64,000 bases of DNA, taken from the NCBI GenBank assembly GCA_020634315.1, contig JACKBV010000017.1, positions 29,284 to 93,283 on the forward strand, read 5' to 3'. How positions within the stretch are numbered: position 1 is the stretch's first letter; every line of letters begins with the position of its first letter. Both the position numbers and the translations under genes were made by a program. Below, in pieces: positions 10,357 to 19,103 of this stretch. The stretch comes from Ardenticatenaceae bacterium. GTDB lineage: Bacteria; Chloroflexota; Anaerolineae; Promineifilales; Promineifilaceae. The notes under the pieces are model-generated. The model had not been told where the DNA came from, made no database searches, and saw only the letters and a list, made by a program, of their open reading frames with translations.

Positions 10357-11718
10357 ATGACAAACCTGACTTTCCCACCGAACTTTATCTGGGGAACGGC
10401 GACCGCCTCTTACCAGATCGAAGGAGCCTGGAATGAAGATGGCAAAGGCGAATCCATTTGGGATCGCTTTACCCATACGCCAGGGCACATTGATGATAAA
10501 AGCAGTGGTGACATGGCCTGCGACCATTATCATCGCTGGCAGGACGATATTGCCCTGATGCAATCGTTGAATTTGCCTGCGTATCGCTTTTCCATTGGCT
10601 GGCCGCGCATTTTGCCAGATGGCACTGGCGCGGTGAACGCCAAAGGGCTGGATTTTTATGACCGCCTGGTGGATGGCCTGCTGGCGGCTAATGTGACGCC
10701 ATATGTCACGCTTTACCATTGGGATTTGCCACAGGCCTTGCAAGATGCAGGCGGGTGGCCTTCCCGCGATACGGCCGAGGCTTTTGTCAATTATGTGGAT
10801 GTGGTGACGGAAGCGTTGGGCGACCGCGTTAAACATTGGATCACGCACAATGAACCGTTTGTTGCGGCGGTGTTGGGGTATCAAAATGGGGAACATGCGC
10901 CCGGTATCCGTGATTGGCCGGCGAGTATTCGCGCGGCGCATCATTTGCTGCTGTCGCATGGTTTGGCGGTGCCGATTATTCGCCAAAACAGCCCCGGCGC
11001 ACAGGTGGGCATTACGCTCAATGTTTCTTGGGTGATGCCTGCATCTGCCAGCCAGGCAGATCGCAACGCGGCGCGTTTGCACGATGGGTTTGTCAATCGC
11101 TGGTTTTTGGAGCCGTTATACGGCCGTTCCTATCCCGCCGATCTCGTCAAGCTGTATCAAAACCATTTCCCGCAAGGCATGGATTTCATCCACGCGGGTG
11201 ATATGGAAACCATTGCCACCGTCACCGATTTTCTGGGCATTAACTATTACACGCGGCACGTTGCTCGTGATCGCGGCGCGTCCGAGAATTTGCCGCAGGA
11301 AGTGTTCGCCGCGCCCGCCGCAGAGCACACAGAAATGGGCTGGGAAATTTACCCGGATGGCTTGTACAGCATGTTAAACCGCATTCATTTTGAATATCAG
11401 CCACGGCAGCTTTATGTTACGGAAAATGGATGTAGTTTTAGCGATGGGCCAGATGCAAATGGTCATGTTCGCTGACACGCGGCGCATCACCTATTGCGCG
11501 ACCATTTCGCGGCTGCCTGGCGTGCTTTGCAAAATGGCGTGCCGCTGGCCGGTTATTTTGTCTGGTCATTGATGGATAATTTTGAGTGGGCGCGAGGGTA
11601 TACGCAGCGATTTGGCCTTGTCTGGATTGATTATGAAACGCAGCAGCGCATTCCTAAAGCCAGCGCTTTGTGGTATCGAGATGTGATTGCGGCAAATGGT
11701 GTGAATCAGGAATCGTAA
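10357..11718 (+). CDS. GH1 family beta-glucosidase, with a compensated double frame break near the C-terminus
   Basis: The ATG at 10357 follows GAAGGAGAC. The protein opens TNLTFPPNFIWGTATASYQI, a standard GH1 start. The acid/base is Glu in HWITHNEPF (about residue 165) and the nucleophile Glu in LYVTENGCSF (about 355). The family length is about 450 residues, and reading through to 11718 gives 453. An in-frame TGA at 11473 interrupts it, but shifting by one base there and back near 11493 restores DTRRITYLRDHFAAAWRALQ, the expected GH1 sequence, followed by GYFVWSLMDNFEWARGY. I take it as an intact gene with two indels. It hydrolyses terminal beta-glucosyl or related glycosides in the cytoplasm. 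Its leader carries three repeat elements, suggesting RNA-level control. Confidence 0.85.
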
Positions 11719-11738
11719 TTTGTAAGCCGTAATTTGTG

Positions 11739-11769
11739 AGCCGTAATCTGATGTTTGGATTACGGCTCG
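11739..11769. terminator. Convergent hairpin between beta-glucosidase and cNMP-binding genes
   Basis: GAGCCGTAATC, nine bases, GATTACGGCTC: an 11-base perfect stem overlapping the stop codon of the minus-strand gene. It sits within stuttering GTAAGCCGTAATTT repeats (11706-11750). No long T run follows, so termination is plausible but not certain. Confidence 0.5.
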
Positions 11770-12584
11770 TCATTTACGGCGTCATGTGCTTGTTGTATTT
11801 GGGTGAGGCGCTCGTGCGCGGTGTTGAGGATGTCGGTCTCGCTCTCTGGCGATTTTTGCAGCCAGCGGCGAAAGGCGTGATAGTTGAAGGACACGGCCTG
11901 GACGTCGGTTAGCGCACGCACGGTGGCGATGCGGACATTCCCTTCAATCAGGCCGATCTCGCCAAAATAGTCGCCATTTTCCAGCTGGGCGACGGGCCGT
12001 TCGGAGCCATCTGGCAATTCTTCCACTACTTCCACACGCCCATTGACGATGATGTAGAAGGTGTCGGCAATGTCGCCTTGATGCACGATGGTGTCTCCGG
12101 CGGCAAATTGTACCGGGCCGGAATCGGTATGGGTTGTGCTGGGCGTGGCGGTGGGGGAAACGGCCGTATCCTGTGTTTCATCGGGCAATGGCGGCAGCGG
12201 CCCTGTACGGGGCAGTGCTTCATCGGGAACGGCCGCATCTTGCGCGATACGTTGCGCCATCGTCTCCGAAATCTCAGCCTCTGTCATGGCCGAGCTGCTC
12301 ATCCAACTGCGAAACGTGGCGCGATCCATCACCATCAGATAGACATCGGTTAAAGCACGCACAGAAGCTAACCGGCGCTGCCATTGCAACATGCCAATTT
12401 CGCCAAAGAAATCGCCAGGGCCAAGCCAATTCACCACATGTTCCGTCCCATCCTCAGCCTGGCGAATCACTTCTACACGCCCCTTGCTGATGATGTAAAA
12501 CTTTTCGGGTGGATCACCTTGCCGAAAAATCAATGAGCCACTGGGATATTGTTCTGGTCCAAATTTGGGTTGTTGCGTTGCCAT
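11760..12584 (-). CDS. Double cyclic-nucleotide-binding-domain protein
   Basis: 274 residues with two tandem CAP-ED/cNMP-binding domains. Domain 1 (about 15-120) has GSLIFRQGDPPEKFYIISKG and GDFFGEIGMLQWQRRLASVR; domain 2 (about 150-255) has AAGDTIVHQGDIADTFYIIV and GDYFGEIGLIEGNVRIATVR. The GxxFGEIGL..xxRxA(T/S)VRA blocks are the phosphate-binding cassette. No DNA-binding helix-turn-helix, kinase or membrane segment is present, so it is probably a stand-alone ligand sensor acting through partners. A Pro-rich linker carries two copies of the ACGGCCG motif, which supply extra residues between the domains. It converges on the beta-glucosidase gene; upstream lies the debranching enzyme transcribed in the same direction. 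Confidence 0.85.
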   Translation of the reverse strand: MATQQPKFGPEQYPSGSLIFRQGDPPEKFYIISKGRVEVIRQAEDGTEHVVNWLGPGDFFGEIGMLQWQRRLASVRALTDVYLMVMDRATFRSWMSSSAMTEAEISETMAQRIAQDAAVPDEALPRTGPLPPLPDETQDTAVSPTATPSTTHTDSGPVQFAAGDTIVHQGDIADTFYIIVNGRVEVVEELPDGSERPVAQLENGDYFGEIGLIEGNVRIATVRALTDVQAVSFNYHAFRRWLQKSPESETDILNTAHERLTQIQQAHDAVNDEP

Positions 12585-12629
12585 ATCAGTACTTACTTAG
12601 ATAGAATTAGGCATAACTTTATGTCATGC

Positions 12630-12690
12630 AAAAACGCAAAGACGCAGGAATTTTCCTTTTGCGTCTCTGCGCAAGATTCCTTGTTTTCGA
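12630..12690 (-). terminator. Terminator after the debranching-enzyme gene
   Basis: On the minus strand GCGCAGAGACGCAAAAGG pairs with CCTGCGTCTTTGCG (small mismatches) and is followed by TTTTTG. It lies 50-110 bases beyond the stop at 12740 and before the start of the cNMP-binding gene. Confidence 0.6.
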
Positions 12691-12739
12691 TAATTGCTAT
12701 TATAACCCCAGTTCCATTACTGCAAATTGCTATTTGCTG

Positions 12740-14749
12740 CTATCGGTCAGCCTGGGTTTGCTGCCAAACGCGCAGCAATTCAGCCACGCTCCATGCCTGG
12801 GCAAAGCAGCCACGGGGGGTGAAGGGGGGATCGCCATCAAAGATTTCGCTGATGCTGCCAATGCCATGATCGGACAAATGGTAGAAAAGCGATGTTGCAT
12901 AGGAGAAGGCTTGATCGGGGTTTTGGTAAACACGCAAATGGGCGCTGATAAATGGCCCAATGAGCCAGCCCCAAACGGTGCCCTGATGATAGGCTTCGTC
13001 GCGTTTGCGTTGATCGCCGCCGTAATGACCGATGTAGGTTGTGTCATCGGGCGAAAGGCTGCGCAGCCCATGTGCCGTGAGCAAATGCCGCGCTGCCGCA
13101 TCGACAACGGAGCGTTGTTGGGCTGGCGTGAGCGGGCTGTGGGGGAGTGAGATTGCCAGGAGTTGGTTGGGGCGCAGGCTGCCATCGTGCCCATCCGGGC
13201 CATCGAGGACGTCGTAGCAGTACCCCATTTTTTCGTTCCAGTAACGGCCGTAACCGGTTTTCACTTTCTCCGCCAACTGTCGATACACGTCAGCATCGTC
13301 GCCAGCCAGTTCGGCGAAGGCCACCATGTTGCACAATCCGTTGTACCAGAGCGCATTAATCTCCACCGGCTTGCCAATACGCGGCGTCACCACCCAATCG
13401 TTGATTTTGGCATCCATCCAGGTCAGCTGCACACCTTCTTCACCGGCGTGCAGCAGGCCATCTTTTTCATCCATGTAGATGTTGTAGCGCGTGCCGCGCT
13501 GATGCCAGGCCACAATGTCTTTCAGGACGGGATACAATTCGCGCACCAAAGCGTCGTCACCGGTGGCGGCATGATAAGCGCGGATTGCTTCCAGGTACCA
13601 GAGGGTGGCGTCAACGGTGTTGTATTCGGGTCGTTCGCCCACATCGGGGAAGCGATTGGGGATCATGCCCATGTCTACAAATTGCGCATAGGTACGCAAA
13701 ATGCTGGCGGCTTCTTCCGCCCGCCCGGTGGTCAGGGTCAGGCCGTGCAGGGCGACCATGGTGTCTCGCCCCCAGTCACTGAACCAGGGGTATCCGGCGA
13801 TAATGGAACGGCCGTTTACATCTGCCGCCGTCGGACGCTTCACCACAAATTGATCCGCTGCCAGCACCAACTGCTTGATGTGTATGGGCAGTGGCTTTGT
13901 ATACTGCGCCTGGGCGCGGGCGATTAAAGCCGCTTCATACGCTTGTCGTGCCGCATAAGCCACTGTGCTGTCCATTTCCGGATTTGGCTCCGTGCTGGCA
14001 ACAATCGTCATCGTTTCGCCAGGATGCAGCACGACACGAAGTTGTGCCGCATAGAGATGGTCTTCCTGGACATCACGCTGCCCGCGATACTCTTCCACGC
14101 GCAGCAAGAAATCTTCATACCAATCAAATTGGGGCGTTATTTCGGCGCGATCACTCAATAAATAGAGGGGCGTTTCTGTTTCTGACAATTGTAAGCATAA
14201 GCCATGCGCCACTTCTTCACTGTCCAAGTCCCAATCATTCATAATTGTCGTGCTGTGATAATCACGGTAATTGATGAATGCTTTTGCTTCCAAATCCATG
14301 GGGCCGGTGGCGCGAACTAACTTGTATTGAATATAAGTTGTATTTGCGCCTGGCTGCATCCAGATGCGTTTTTCTAGCAGAGCATTGGCAATGGCATATG
14401 TCCAGACTGGGGTTGTCCCTTCCAAATGGAAGCGATTGATGAAATGATGCCCTTTGGGTTCAACTGAACCGCTCGTCCACCGATTGTTGTAAAGGGAATA
14501 GAAACGGCCGCTTTCACGATAAATGCCATCATATTCCACCGTCTCGTCCAACTTGGTGAACAACAGCGTGCGTCCTAGCGGCGGTCGCAAAGCAGCCAGC
14601 AACAAGCCGTGATAACGGCGTGTCAAAAGTCCGGCAATGGTGCCCGAAGCAAAGCCGCCAATCCCGTTGGTGACCAGCCACTCCCGGTGTTCCGCTACAG
14701 ATAAATGCCCACAAACTTCACGTCCAAAATCAAATAATATGGATGACAT
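12740..14749 (-). CDS. Glycogen debranching enzyme (amylo-alpha-1,6-glucosidase type)
   Basis: 669 residues, the full length of bacterial/archaeal GDE proteins with an N-terminal GDE_N domain and a C-terminal (alpha/alpha)6 catalytic domain. The opening EWLVTNGIGGFASGTIAGLL, followed by TRRYHGLLLAALRPPLGRTL, is a hallmark of the N-domain. The catalytic half has AGYPWFSDWGRDTMVALHGL and VDATLWYLEAIRAYHAATGD, then NQLLAISLPHSPL and GTVWGWLIGPF. It removes alpha-1,6 branch glucose from glycogen or related glucans. With the nearby GH1 enzyme it points to intracellular glucan use. A one-gene transcript is likely, with a palindrome-rich upstream region (14750-14922) and a terminator after it. Confidence 0.93.
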   Translation of the reverse strand: MSSILFDFGREVCGHLSVAEHREWLVTNGIGGFASGTIAGLLTRRYHGLLLAALRPPLGRTLLFTKLDETVEYDGIYRESGRFYSLYNNRWTSGSVEPKGHHFINRFHLEGTTPVWTYAIANALLEKRIWMQPGANTTYIQYKLVRATGPMDLEAKAFINYRDYHSTTIMNDWDLDSEEVAHGLCLQLSETETPLYLLSDRAEITPQFDWYEDFLLRVEEYRGQRDVQEDHLYAAQLRVVLHPGETMTIVASTEPNPEMDSTVAYAARQAYEAALIARAQAQYTKPLPIHIKQLVLAADQFVVKRPTAADVNGRSIIAGYPWFSDWGRDTMVALHGLTLTTGRAEEAASILRTYAQFVDMGMIPNRFPDVGERPEYNTVDATLWYLEAIRAYHAATGDDALVRELYPVLKDIVAWHQRGTRYNIYMDEKDGLLHAGEEGVQLTWMDAKINDWVVTPRIGKPVEINALWYNGLCNMVAFAELAGDDADVYRQLAEKVKTGYGRYWNEKMGYCYDVLDGPDGHDGSLRPNQLLAISLPHSPLTPAQQRSVVDAAARHLLTAHGLRSLSPDDTTYIGHYGGDQRKRDEAYHQGTVWGWLIGPFISAHLRVYQNPDQAFSYATSLFYHLSDHGIGSISEIFDGDPPFTPRGCFAQAWSVAELLRVWQQTQADR

Positions 14750-14922
14750 GCTCCATACCCTCGCAATTTTAGTAAACAGTGGATACGGCCGTATCTCACC
14801 ATTTACCGTTGTTTTTAACCATCATGGTTGAGTGGGAAATTATATGCATGTAGCATATCATGAAACACTTAATTCATCGAATTAAGCGAAAGTGAGCATC
14901 TGTTCGCAGAGAATTTACTCAG
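14750..14922. other. Intergenic region with three short palindromes
   Basis: Between the debranching enzyme start and the sensor kinase stop lie AACCATCATGGTT (14818-14830), ATATGCATGTAGCATAT (14842-14858) and CTTAATTCATCGAATTAAG (14869-14887), plus one ACGGCCGT at 14786. Some may be operators for the debranching-enzyme promoter; none matches a site I recognise. Confidence 0.5.
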
Positions 14923-16656
14923 TTATCGTTCAAGTTCTGTCTCTTGAACAGTAGCTAATGAGAACACAAACGTTGCTCCCGCCTCTGCCGCAGGCTCAAC
15001 CCAAATCGACTCCCCATGTGCATCTAAAGCCATCTGACAAAACGATAAACCAAGGCCGGTTCCCGTCTCCCCCTGGTCGCCCGTTACATACTTCTCAAAA
15101 ATCGTCTTTTGCAAAGAAGCTGGAATCCCCTTTCCCTCGTCACGCACTGTCACCCACAGCTTTTGGTTGCTGCCAGGGTGTTCCTCTTTCGCCGCTACCG
15201 CTGAGAGAGTAATTCGCCCGCCTGCTGGCGAAAATTTAATCGCATTATCAACCAGGTTTTGCAAAACGCGCTCTATCAGCCCGGCATCCGCCCAAACGAG
15301 TGGGAGATCATCCGGTAAATCAAGCATAACTTGTAACTGCTTTTCGGCCATGCGCGATTGCTGCGCGGCAAAAACACGTTTTGCCATGTCCGCCAGCACA
15401 AACTGCTCAAAAGCAACGGGCACTTTTCCGTTTTCCAGACGATGCACGTCCAATATCTGGTTCACCAGATGCAATGTCTTTTCCGTGTTGGCAAATGTCA
15501 GTTCCAGCAACATGCTGTTGTCCGGCGAGACGACCTTGTCCAGGTCTCCTTTCAACATTTGCAAGGCAAACAACGTGTTACTAATGGGTGCGCGTAGATC
15601 ATGCACCATCGTGCGCGTGAGATCGTCCCGCAGTTGTTCGTTTACTTTGCGCTCTGTGATGTCACGCACAATTAACAGGCGACCTTGTAATGCCTGTCGC
15701 CAATCATATAACGGCGACACGGTTATTTCGTAAATGCAATCCTCGTTATGCGGAGCCGCCAATTCCAGGCTTTTTTCCACAGTGCCATTCATCACGCGCT
15801 CTAATGTGGGCCAGAGGGCGGATAGATGACTGCCGACTGGGTTTGTTTCGATTTGCATGATGGTTTGCGCCGCAGGATTTATGCTGACCACACAGTATTT
15901 ACGATCAAGCACCAGGACGCCATCTTGCATGCTGTTGATCACGCTGCGGTAGGCGATTGGATTGATGTCAAAGAGACGGAAGCGCAGCGCATAGCGCACC
16001 AACATCAGGCCGGTGATGGCAAAAGCAAAGGGCATCAAGTCTAATGAACTGACGCCAACGACATGCAAAATATTGCCAAGCCAGGGCAAAAAGATGCTAA
16101 TCAACAGGGCGATTGTTTGCCAGCGATATAAAGGTGGATGCTGTTGTCGCCAGTGATTGATCAATACGATGGCGCCGGTGAGTAAGTAGGTGTAGGAAAA
16201 AGCCGTATATATCCAAAACCATGCTCCGTAGCTGAGTTCCAGATGGGTTTGGGGAAATTGGGCATTGATGCTGACTTCGTACCAGACGAGGTGGTGCGCC
16301 CCGTTGGTGAATACAAGAATCATTGTCAGGATGGGTATGATGGAAACGGCCGTAATCCTTTGTCGCGTCAACCAAATTTCATGGCCCGTATATTCCCAAA
16401 CAAAAATCAACCAGGTTACCGGGATAATGACAACCCCTAGAAAACGGGCATTCACCCAAAAAAGCTTACTTGCTAACGTGAGACTCGTAATTTCCAGGAG
16501 ATAGGACAGCGACCATAAGGTAACGGCAAGCATGAGCAGCGCAAAAGGGATACTCCCCACAGCAGGACGCCGCTGCCAGGCGTGTAGCGCCAGCAAAGTG
16601 GCCATTGCAGTACTGGTTAATAAAACCAATACCTGTACGGTATATATTGCATCCAT
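14923..16656 (-). CDS. Membrane sensor histidine kinase (7TM-type N-terminus, PAS, HisKA, HATPase)
   Basis: From the ATG at 16656 (MDAIYTVQVLVLLT) the protein has about 577 residues. Seven hydrophobic helices (about 5-230) resemble the HisKA_7TM sensor domain; a PAS domain follows (about 235-330; SVINSMQDGVLVLDRKYCVV), then the phospho-acceptor His in MVHDLRAPISNTLFALQ (about 351), N-box NLVDNAIKFSP (about 470), and G-boxes VRDEGKGIP and TGTGLGLSFCQMALDAHGE. It phosphorylates a response regulator after sensing a membrane or cytoplasmic cue. No regulator gene adjoins; the two orphan regulators at 42.6-44.4 kb are possible partners. The frame is open upstream to 16932 but that part overlaps the divergent nth gene and is not protein-like. 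No clear binding site precedes 16656. Confidence 0.88.
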   Translation of the reverse strand: MDAIYTVQVLVLLTSTAMATLLALHAWQRRPAVGSIPFALLMLAVTLWSLSYLLEITSLTLASKLFWVNARFLGVVIIPVTWLIFVWEYTGHEIWLTRQRITAVSIIPILTMILVFTNGAHHLVWYEVSINAQFPQTHLELSYGAWFWIYTAFSYTYLLTGAIVLINHWRQQHPPLYRWQTIALLISIFLPWLGNILHVVGVSSLDLMPFAFAITGLMLVRYALRFRLFDINPIAYRSVINSMQDGVLVLDRKYCVVSINPAAQTIMQIETNPVGSHLSALWPTLERVMNGTVEKSLELAAPHNEDCIYEITVSPLYDWRQALQGRLLIVRDITERKVNEQLRDDLTRTMVHDLRAPISNTLFALQMLKGDLDKVVSPDNSMLLELTFANTEKTLHLVNQILDVHRLENGKVPVAFEQFVLADMAKRVFAAQQSRMAEKQLQVMLDLPDDLPLVWADAGLIERVLQNLVDNAIKFSPAGGRITLSAVAAKEEHPGSNQKLWVTVRDEGKGIPASLQKTIFEKYVTGDQGETGTGLGLSFCQMALDAHGESIWVEPAAEAGATFVFSLATVQETELER

Positions 16657-16731
16657 ATGTTGTACTGCAAAGTTACTTCGTGAATATGCGGACTGCGAAT
16701 TTAGGATGTCGGCAACCCACATCAGTTGAGT

Positions 16732-16754
16732 ATAGAATATGATCCATATTCTAT
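16732..16754. promoter_or_regulatory. Perfect 10-base inverted repeat in the kinase/nth divergent region
   Basis: ATAGAATATG-ATC-CATATTCTAT lies 76 bases upstream of the kinase ATG and about 165 upstream of nth. AT-rich dyads of this size are often regulator binding sites. No protein can be assigned. Confidence 0.45.
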
Positions 16755-16917
16755 GGCTTCTCCCCATAACGTCTATGGTACATAGGTGATACGTTAATAT
16801 ACAGCCCACAAACCGATAGTTGCCCGGTGTGCTGATTGACGTTAAAAAGGGGCATGTGGCCTGTAAACGTTTCATGGGTTTGATAGGCTGCGGAAGGCTG
16901 TGCGCAAAGGAGAATTT

Positions 16918-17574
16918 ATGAGTGCAACACAATCAACTACCAATGCCATTTCTATTCCCGACCTCATCCAGCGCCTGCGTGCGGCCTACCCTGACGCGCA
17001 TTGTGAACTCAATTACCAGACGCCGCTGCAACTGCTTGTTGCCACCATCCTGTCCGCGCAATGTACGGATGAGCGTGTCAACAAAGTGACCCCTGCTTTA
17101 TTTCGTAAATACCCTTCTGTCGATGCGTTTGCTGCCGCTGATCGTGCTGAACTGGAAGCGGACATCAAGTCCACCGGTTTTTATCGGCAAAAGGCACGCT
17201 TCATTCAGGAAGCGACGCAGGCTATTGTCCATCGTTTTGGTGGAGAAGTGCCGGATAATATGGATGATTTGCTCTCCCTGACGGGCGTTGCCCGCAAAAC
17301 AGCCAACGTCGTGTTAGGCGAAATTTATAGCATTGCGGATGGCATTACCGTGGACACGCATGTCAAGCGTCTGTCGAATCGCCTGGGATTGACCGAGGCT
17401 GATGATCCGGTAAAGGTGGAGCGAGATTTGATGCAAATTATTCCGCCGCAAAATTGGATCGAAATCTCGCATTTGCTCATTTTTCATGGGCGGCGTGTCT
17501 GCTTTGCCCGTAATCCGCAGTGTGCCATTTGCCCGCTGAACGATATTTGCCCGTCGGTGCAAGGCGTTGCCTGA
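16918..17574 (+). CDS. nth: Endonuclease III (DNA glycosylase/AP lyase)
   Basis: The ATG at 16918 follows AAAGGAGAATTT; the ATG at 16900 has no binding site. 218 residues, normal for Nth. The helix-hairpin-helix LTGVARKTANVVLGE holds the catalytic Lys (about 127) and VDTHVKRLSNRLGL the catalytic Asp (about 145). The C-terminal [4Fe-4S] cluster ligands are C195, C202, C205 and C211 in CFARNPQCAICPLNDIC. The enzyme excises oxidised pyrimidines and cleaves the abasic site during base-excision repair. It is divergent from the sensor kinase gene and followed after 23 bases by fumarylacetoacetase, with which it may share a transcript. Confidence 0.96.
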   Translation: MSATQSTTNAISIPDLIQRLRAAYPDAHCELNYQTPLQLLVATILSAQCTDERVNKVTPALFRKYPSVDAFAAADRAELEADIKSTGFYRQKARFIQEATQAIVHRFGGEVPDNMDDLLSLTGVARKTANVVLGEIYSIADGITVDTHVKRLSNRLGLTEADDPVKVERDLMQIIPPQNWIEISHLLIFHGRRVCFARNPQCAICPLNDICPSVQGVA

Positions 17575-17597
17575 ATCACCGCCAAAGGAGTCGTGAT

Positions 17598-18839
17598 TTG
17601 CCATTACAATCCTTTATTGATGTAGCTGCGACCTCGCATTTTCCTTTGCAAAATTTGCCTTATGGCATATTTAGCCCGCCAGGAGGTATGCCACGCGTTG
17701 GTGTGGCGATTGGTGACTTTGTGCTGGACCTTTCTGTGCTGGCTGAGGCCGGGTTTTTGGCGGATATTGACACGGCCGTTTTCACGGCCGCCACACTCAA
17801 TCCCCTGATGGCATTGGGGAGTGCTGCCTGGCAAAGCGTGCGTGCCACATTGCAAACCTTGCTCCGGCACGACAATCCCACTTTGCGCGACAATGCGGCA
17901 TTGCGGCAGCGAGCTTTTCATGCGCAGCGTGATGTGACGATGCACTTGCCCGCGCACATTGGCGACTACACCGATTTTTACTCTTCCAGGAACACGCCAG
18001 CAATGTTGGGCGTATTTTTGGGCGCGAGGTGCCCTTGCTCGATAACTGGCTGCATTTGCCGGTGGGGTATCATGGTCGCGCCAGTTCTGTTGTGGTCAGT
18101 GGCACACCCCATTCGCCGCCCATCGGGACAGGTGCAGCAGCCGGGAACGGCCGTTCCCACTTTTGCTCCCACCCAAGAACTCGACTTCGAGCTGGAAATG
18201 GGCTTTTTCGTCGGCCCTGGCAATGCGTTGGGGCAGCCTGTGCCCATCGCCGCGGCGGAAGCGCACATATTTGGCCTGGTGTTGGTCAACGATTGGAGCG
18301 CCCGCGATATTCAACGCTGGGAATATCGCCCGCTTGGCCCATTCCTGGCGAAAAACTTCGCCACCTCCATTTCTCCCTGGGTGGTGCCGCTGGCGGCATT
18401 GGAGCCGTTTCGCGTGCCCGGCCCGGCGCAAGAGCCGCTGCCGCTGCCCTATTTGCAAACGAAGCAGGCTGGCGCTTTTGACATTCACCTGGAGGTGTGG
18501 CTGGAAACGGCCGTTATGTCTGCGCCAACCCCCATTTCACATTCCAACTTTCGCCACCTGTACTGGAATATGGCACAGCAGCTAACCCATCACACCATCA
18601 CCGGCTGTAATTTGCGTCCGGGCGATTTGCTGGCGTCGGGCACAATCAGCGGCCCCACGCCGGGCAGCTATGGTTCGCTGTTGGAACTGACCTGGCGCGG
18701 CACACAGCCAATCGCTTTGCCGTCGGGCGAAACGCGTACGTTTTTGCAAGATGGCGACCGGTTGACGTTGACCGGTTGGTGTCAGGGCGATGGTTATCGC
18801 GTCGGGTTTGGTGAAGTGAGCGGGGTTGTTGTGGCTTGA
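17598..18839 (+). CDS. fahA: Fumarylacetoacetase, with an internal out-of-frame stretch
   Basis: TTG at 17598 preceded by AAAGGAG gives 413 residues, the family size. N-domain: LPYGIFSPPGGMPRVGVAIG. Catalytic domain: PTQELDFELEMGFFVGPGNA (metal Glu pair), VLVNDWSARDIQRWEYRPLG, FLAKNFATSISPWVVPL and GSYGSLLELTWRGTQPI. After DYTDFYSS (about 17988) the frame is wrong until about 18112: the other frame there reads EHASNVGRIF and NWLHLPVGYHGRASSVVVSG, exactly what the family has, including the catalytic His. So one base is missing near 17990 and one C is extra near 18110. The enzyme splits fumarylacetoacetate to fumarate and acetoacetate, the last step of tyrosine/homogentisate breakdown. No other gene of that pathway is in the window. 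Confidence 0.85.
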   Translation: MPLQSFIDVAATSHFPLQNLPYGIFSPPGGMPRVGVAIGDFVLDLSVLAEAGFLADIDTAVFTAATLNPLMALGSAAWQSVRATLQTLLRHDNPTLRDNAALRQRAFHAQRDVTMHLPAHIGDYTDFYSSRNTPAMLGVFLGARCPCSITGCICRWGIMVAPVLLWSVAHPIRRPSGQVQQPGTAVPTFAPTQELDFELEMGFFVGPGNALGQPVPIAAAEAHIFGLVLVNDWSARDIQRWEYRPLGPFLAKNFATSISPWVVPLAALEPFRVPGPAQEPLPLPYLQTKQAGAFDIHLEVWLETAVMSAPTPISHSNFRHLYWNMAQQLTHHTITGCNLRPGDLLASGTISGPTPGSYGSLLELTWRGTQPIALPSGETRTFLQDGDRLTLTGWCQGDGYRVGFGEVSGVVVA

Positions 18840-18973
18840 TGGGCGGTGAAATTCTAATAGCCCCATCATTTCCCCCTAACATTTTCTAAATAAGTTTCCG
18901 ATAGTATTTCCTGATAGGTATTGGGCCTGTTTGGAGATGAAGGAATCTTGCTGTGTTCTTGCATCTCCGCGCT

Positions 18974-19019
18974 ATTCAAGGGAGACGACACCGGCTGTCG
19001 CCGACCACCATGAATGAAA
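18974..19019 (+). promoter_or_regulatory. Leader module shared with the beta-glucosidase gene
   Basis: TTCAAGGGAGAC, 23 bases, then ATGAATGAAAAC, matching 10250-10296 in both outer blocks. It is followed at once by the double-hairpin repeat and the ribosome-binding site of the YceI gene. A short frame from ATG 19010 (MNENQPPGGCQW) runs into the hairpin; there is no good binding site for it. Confidence 0.5.
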
Positions 19020-19021
19020 AC

Positions 19022-19086
19022 CAACCTCCCGGAGGTTGCCAATGGTAGGCTCGTCACATGAGATGAACCTCCGGGAGGCTTTTTTC
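19022..19086. repeat. Double-hairpin repeat, copy 3
   Basis: Arms CAACCTCCCGGAGGTT and AACCTCCGGGAGGCT around an inner CAATGGTAGGCTCGTCACAT, followed by TTTTTT. It is the same element as at 10101 and 10187, and lies 18 bases before the YceI gene start. Confidence 0.8.
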
Positions 19087-19103
19087 AGAGGAGAAGATAG
19101 ATA

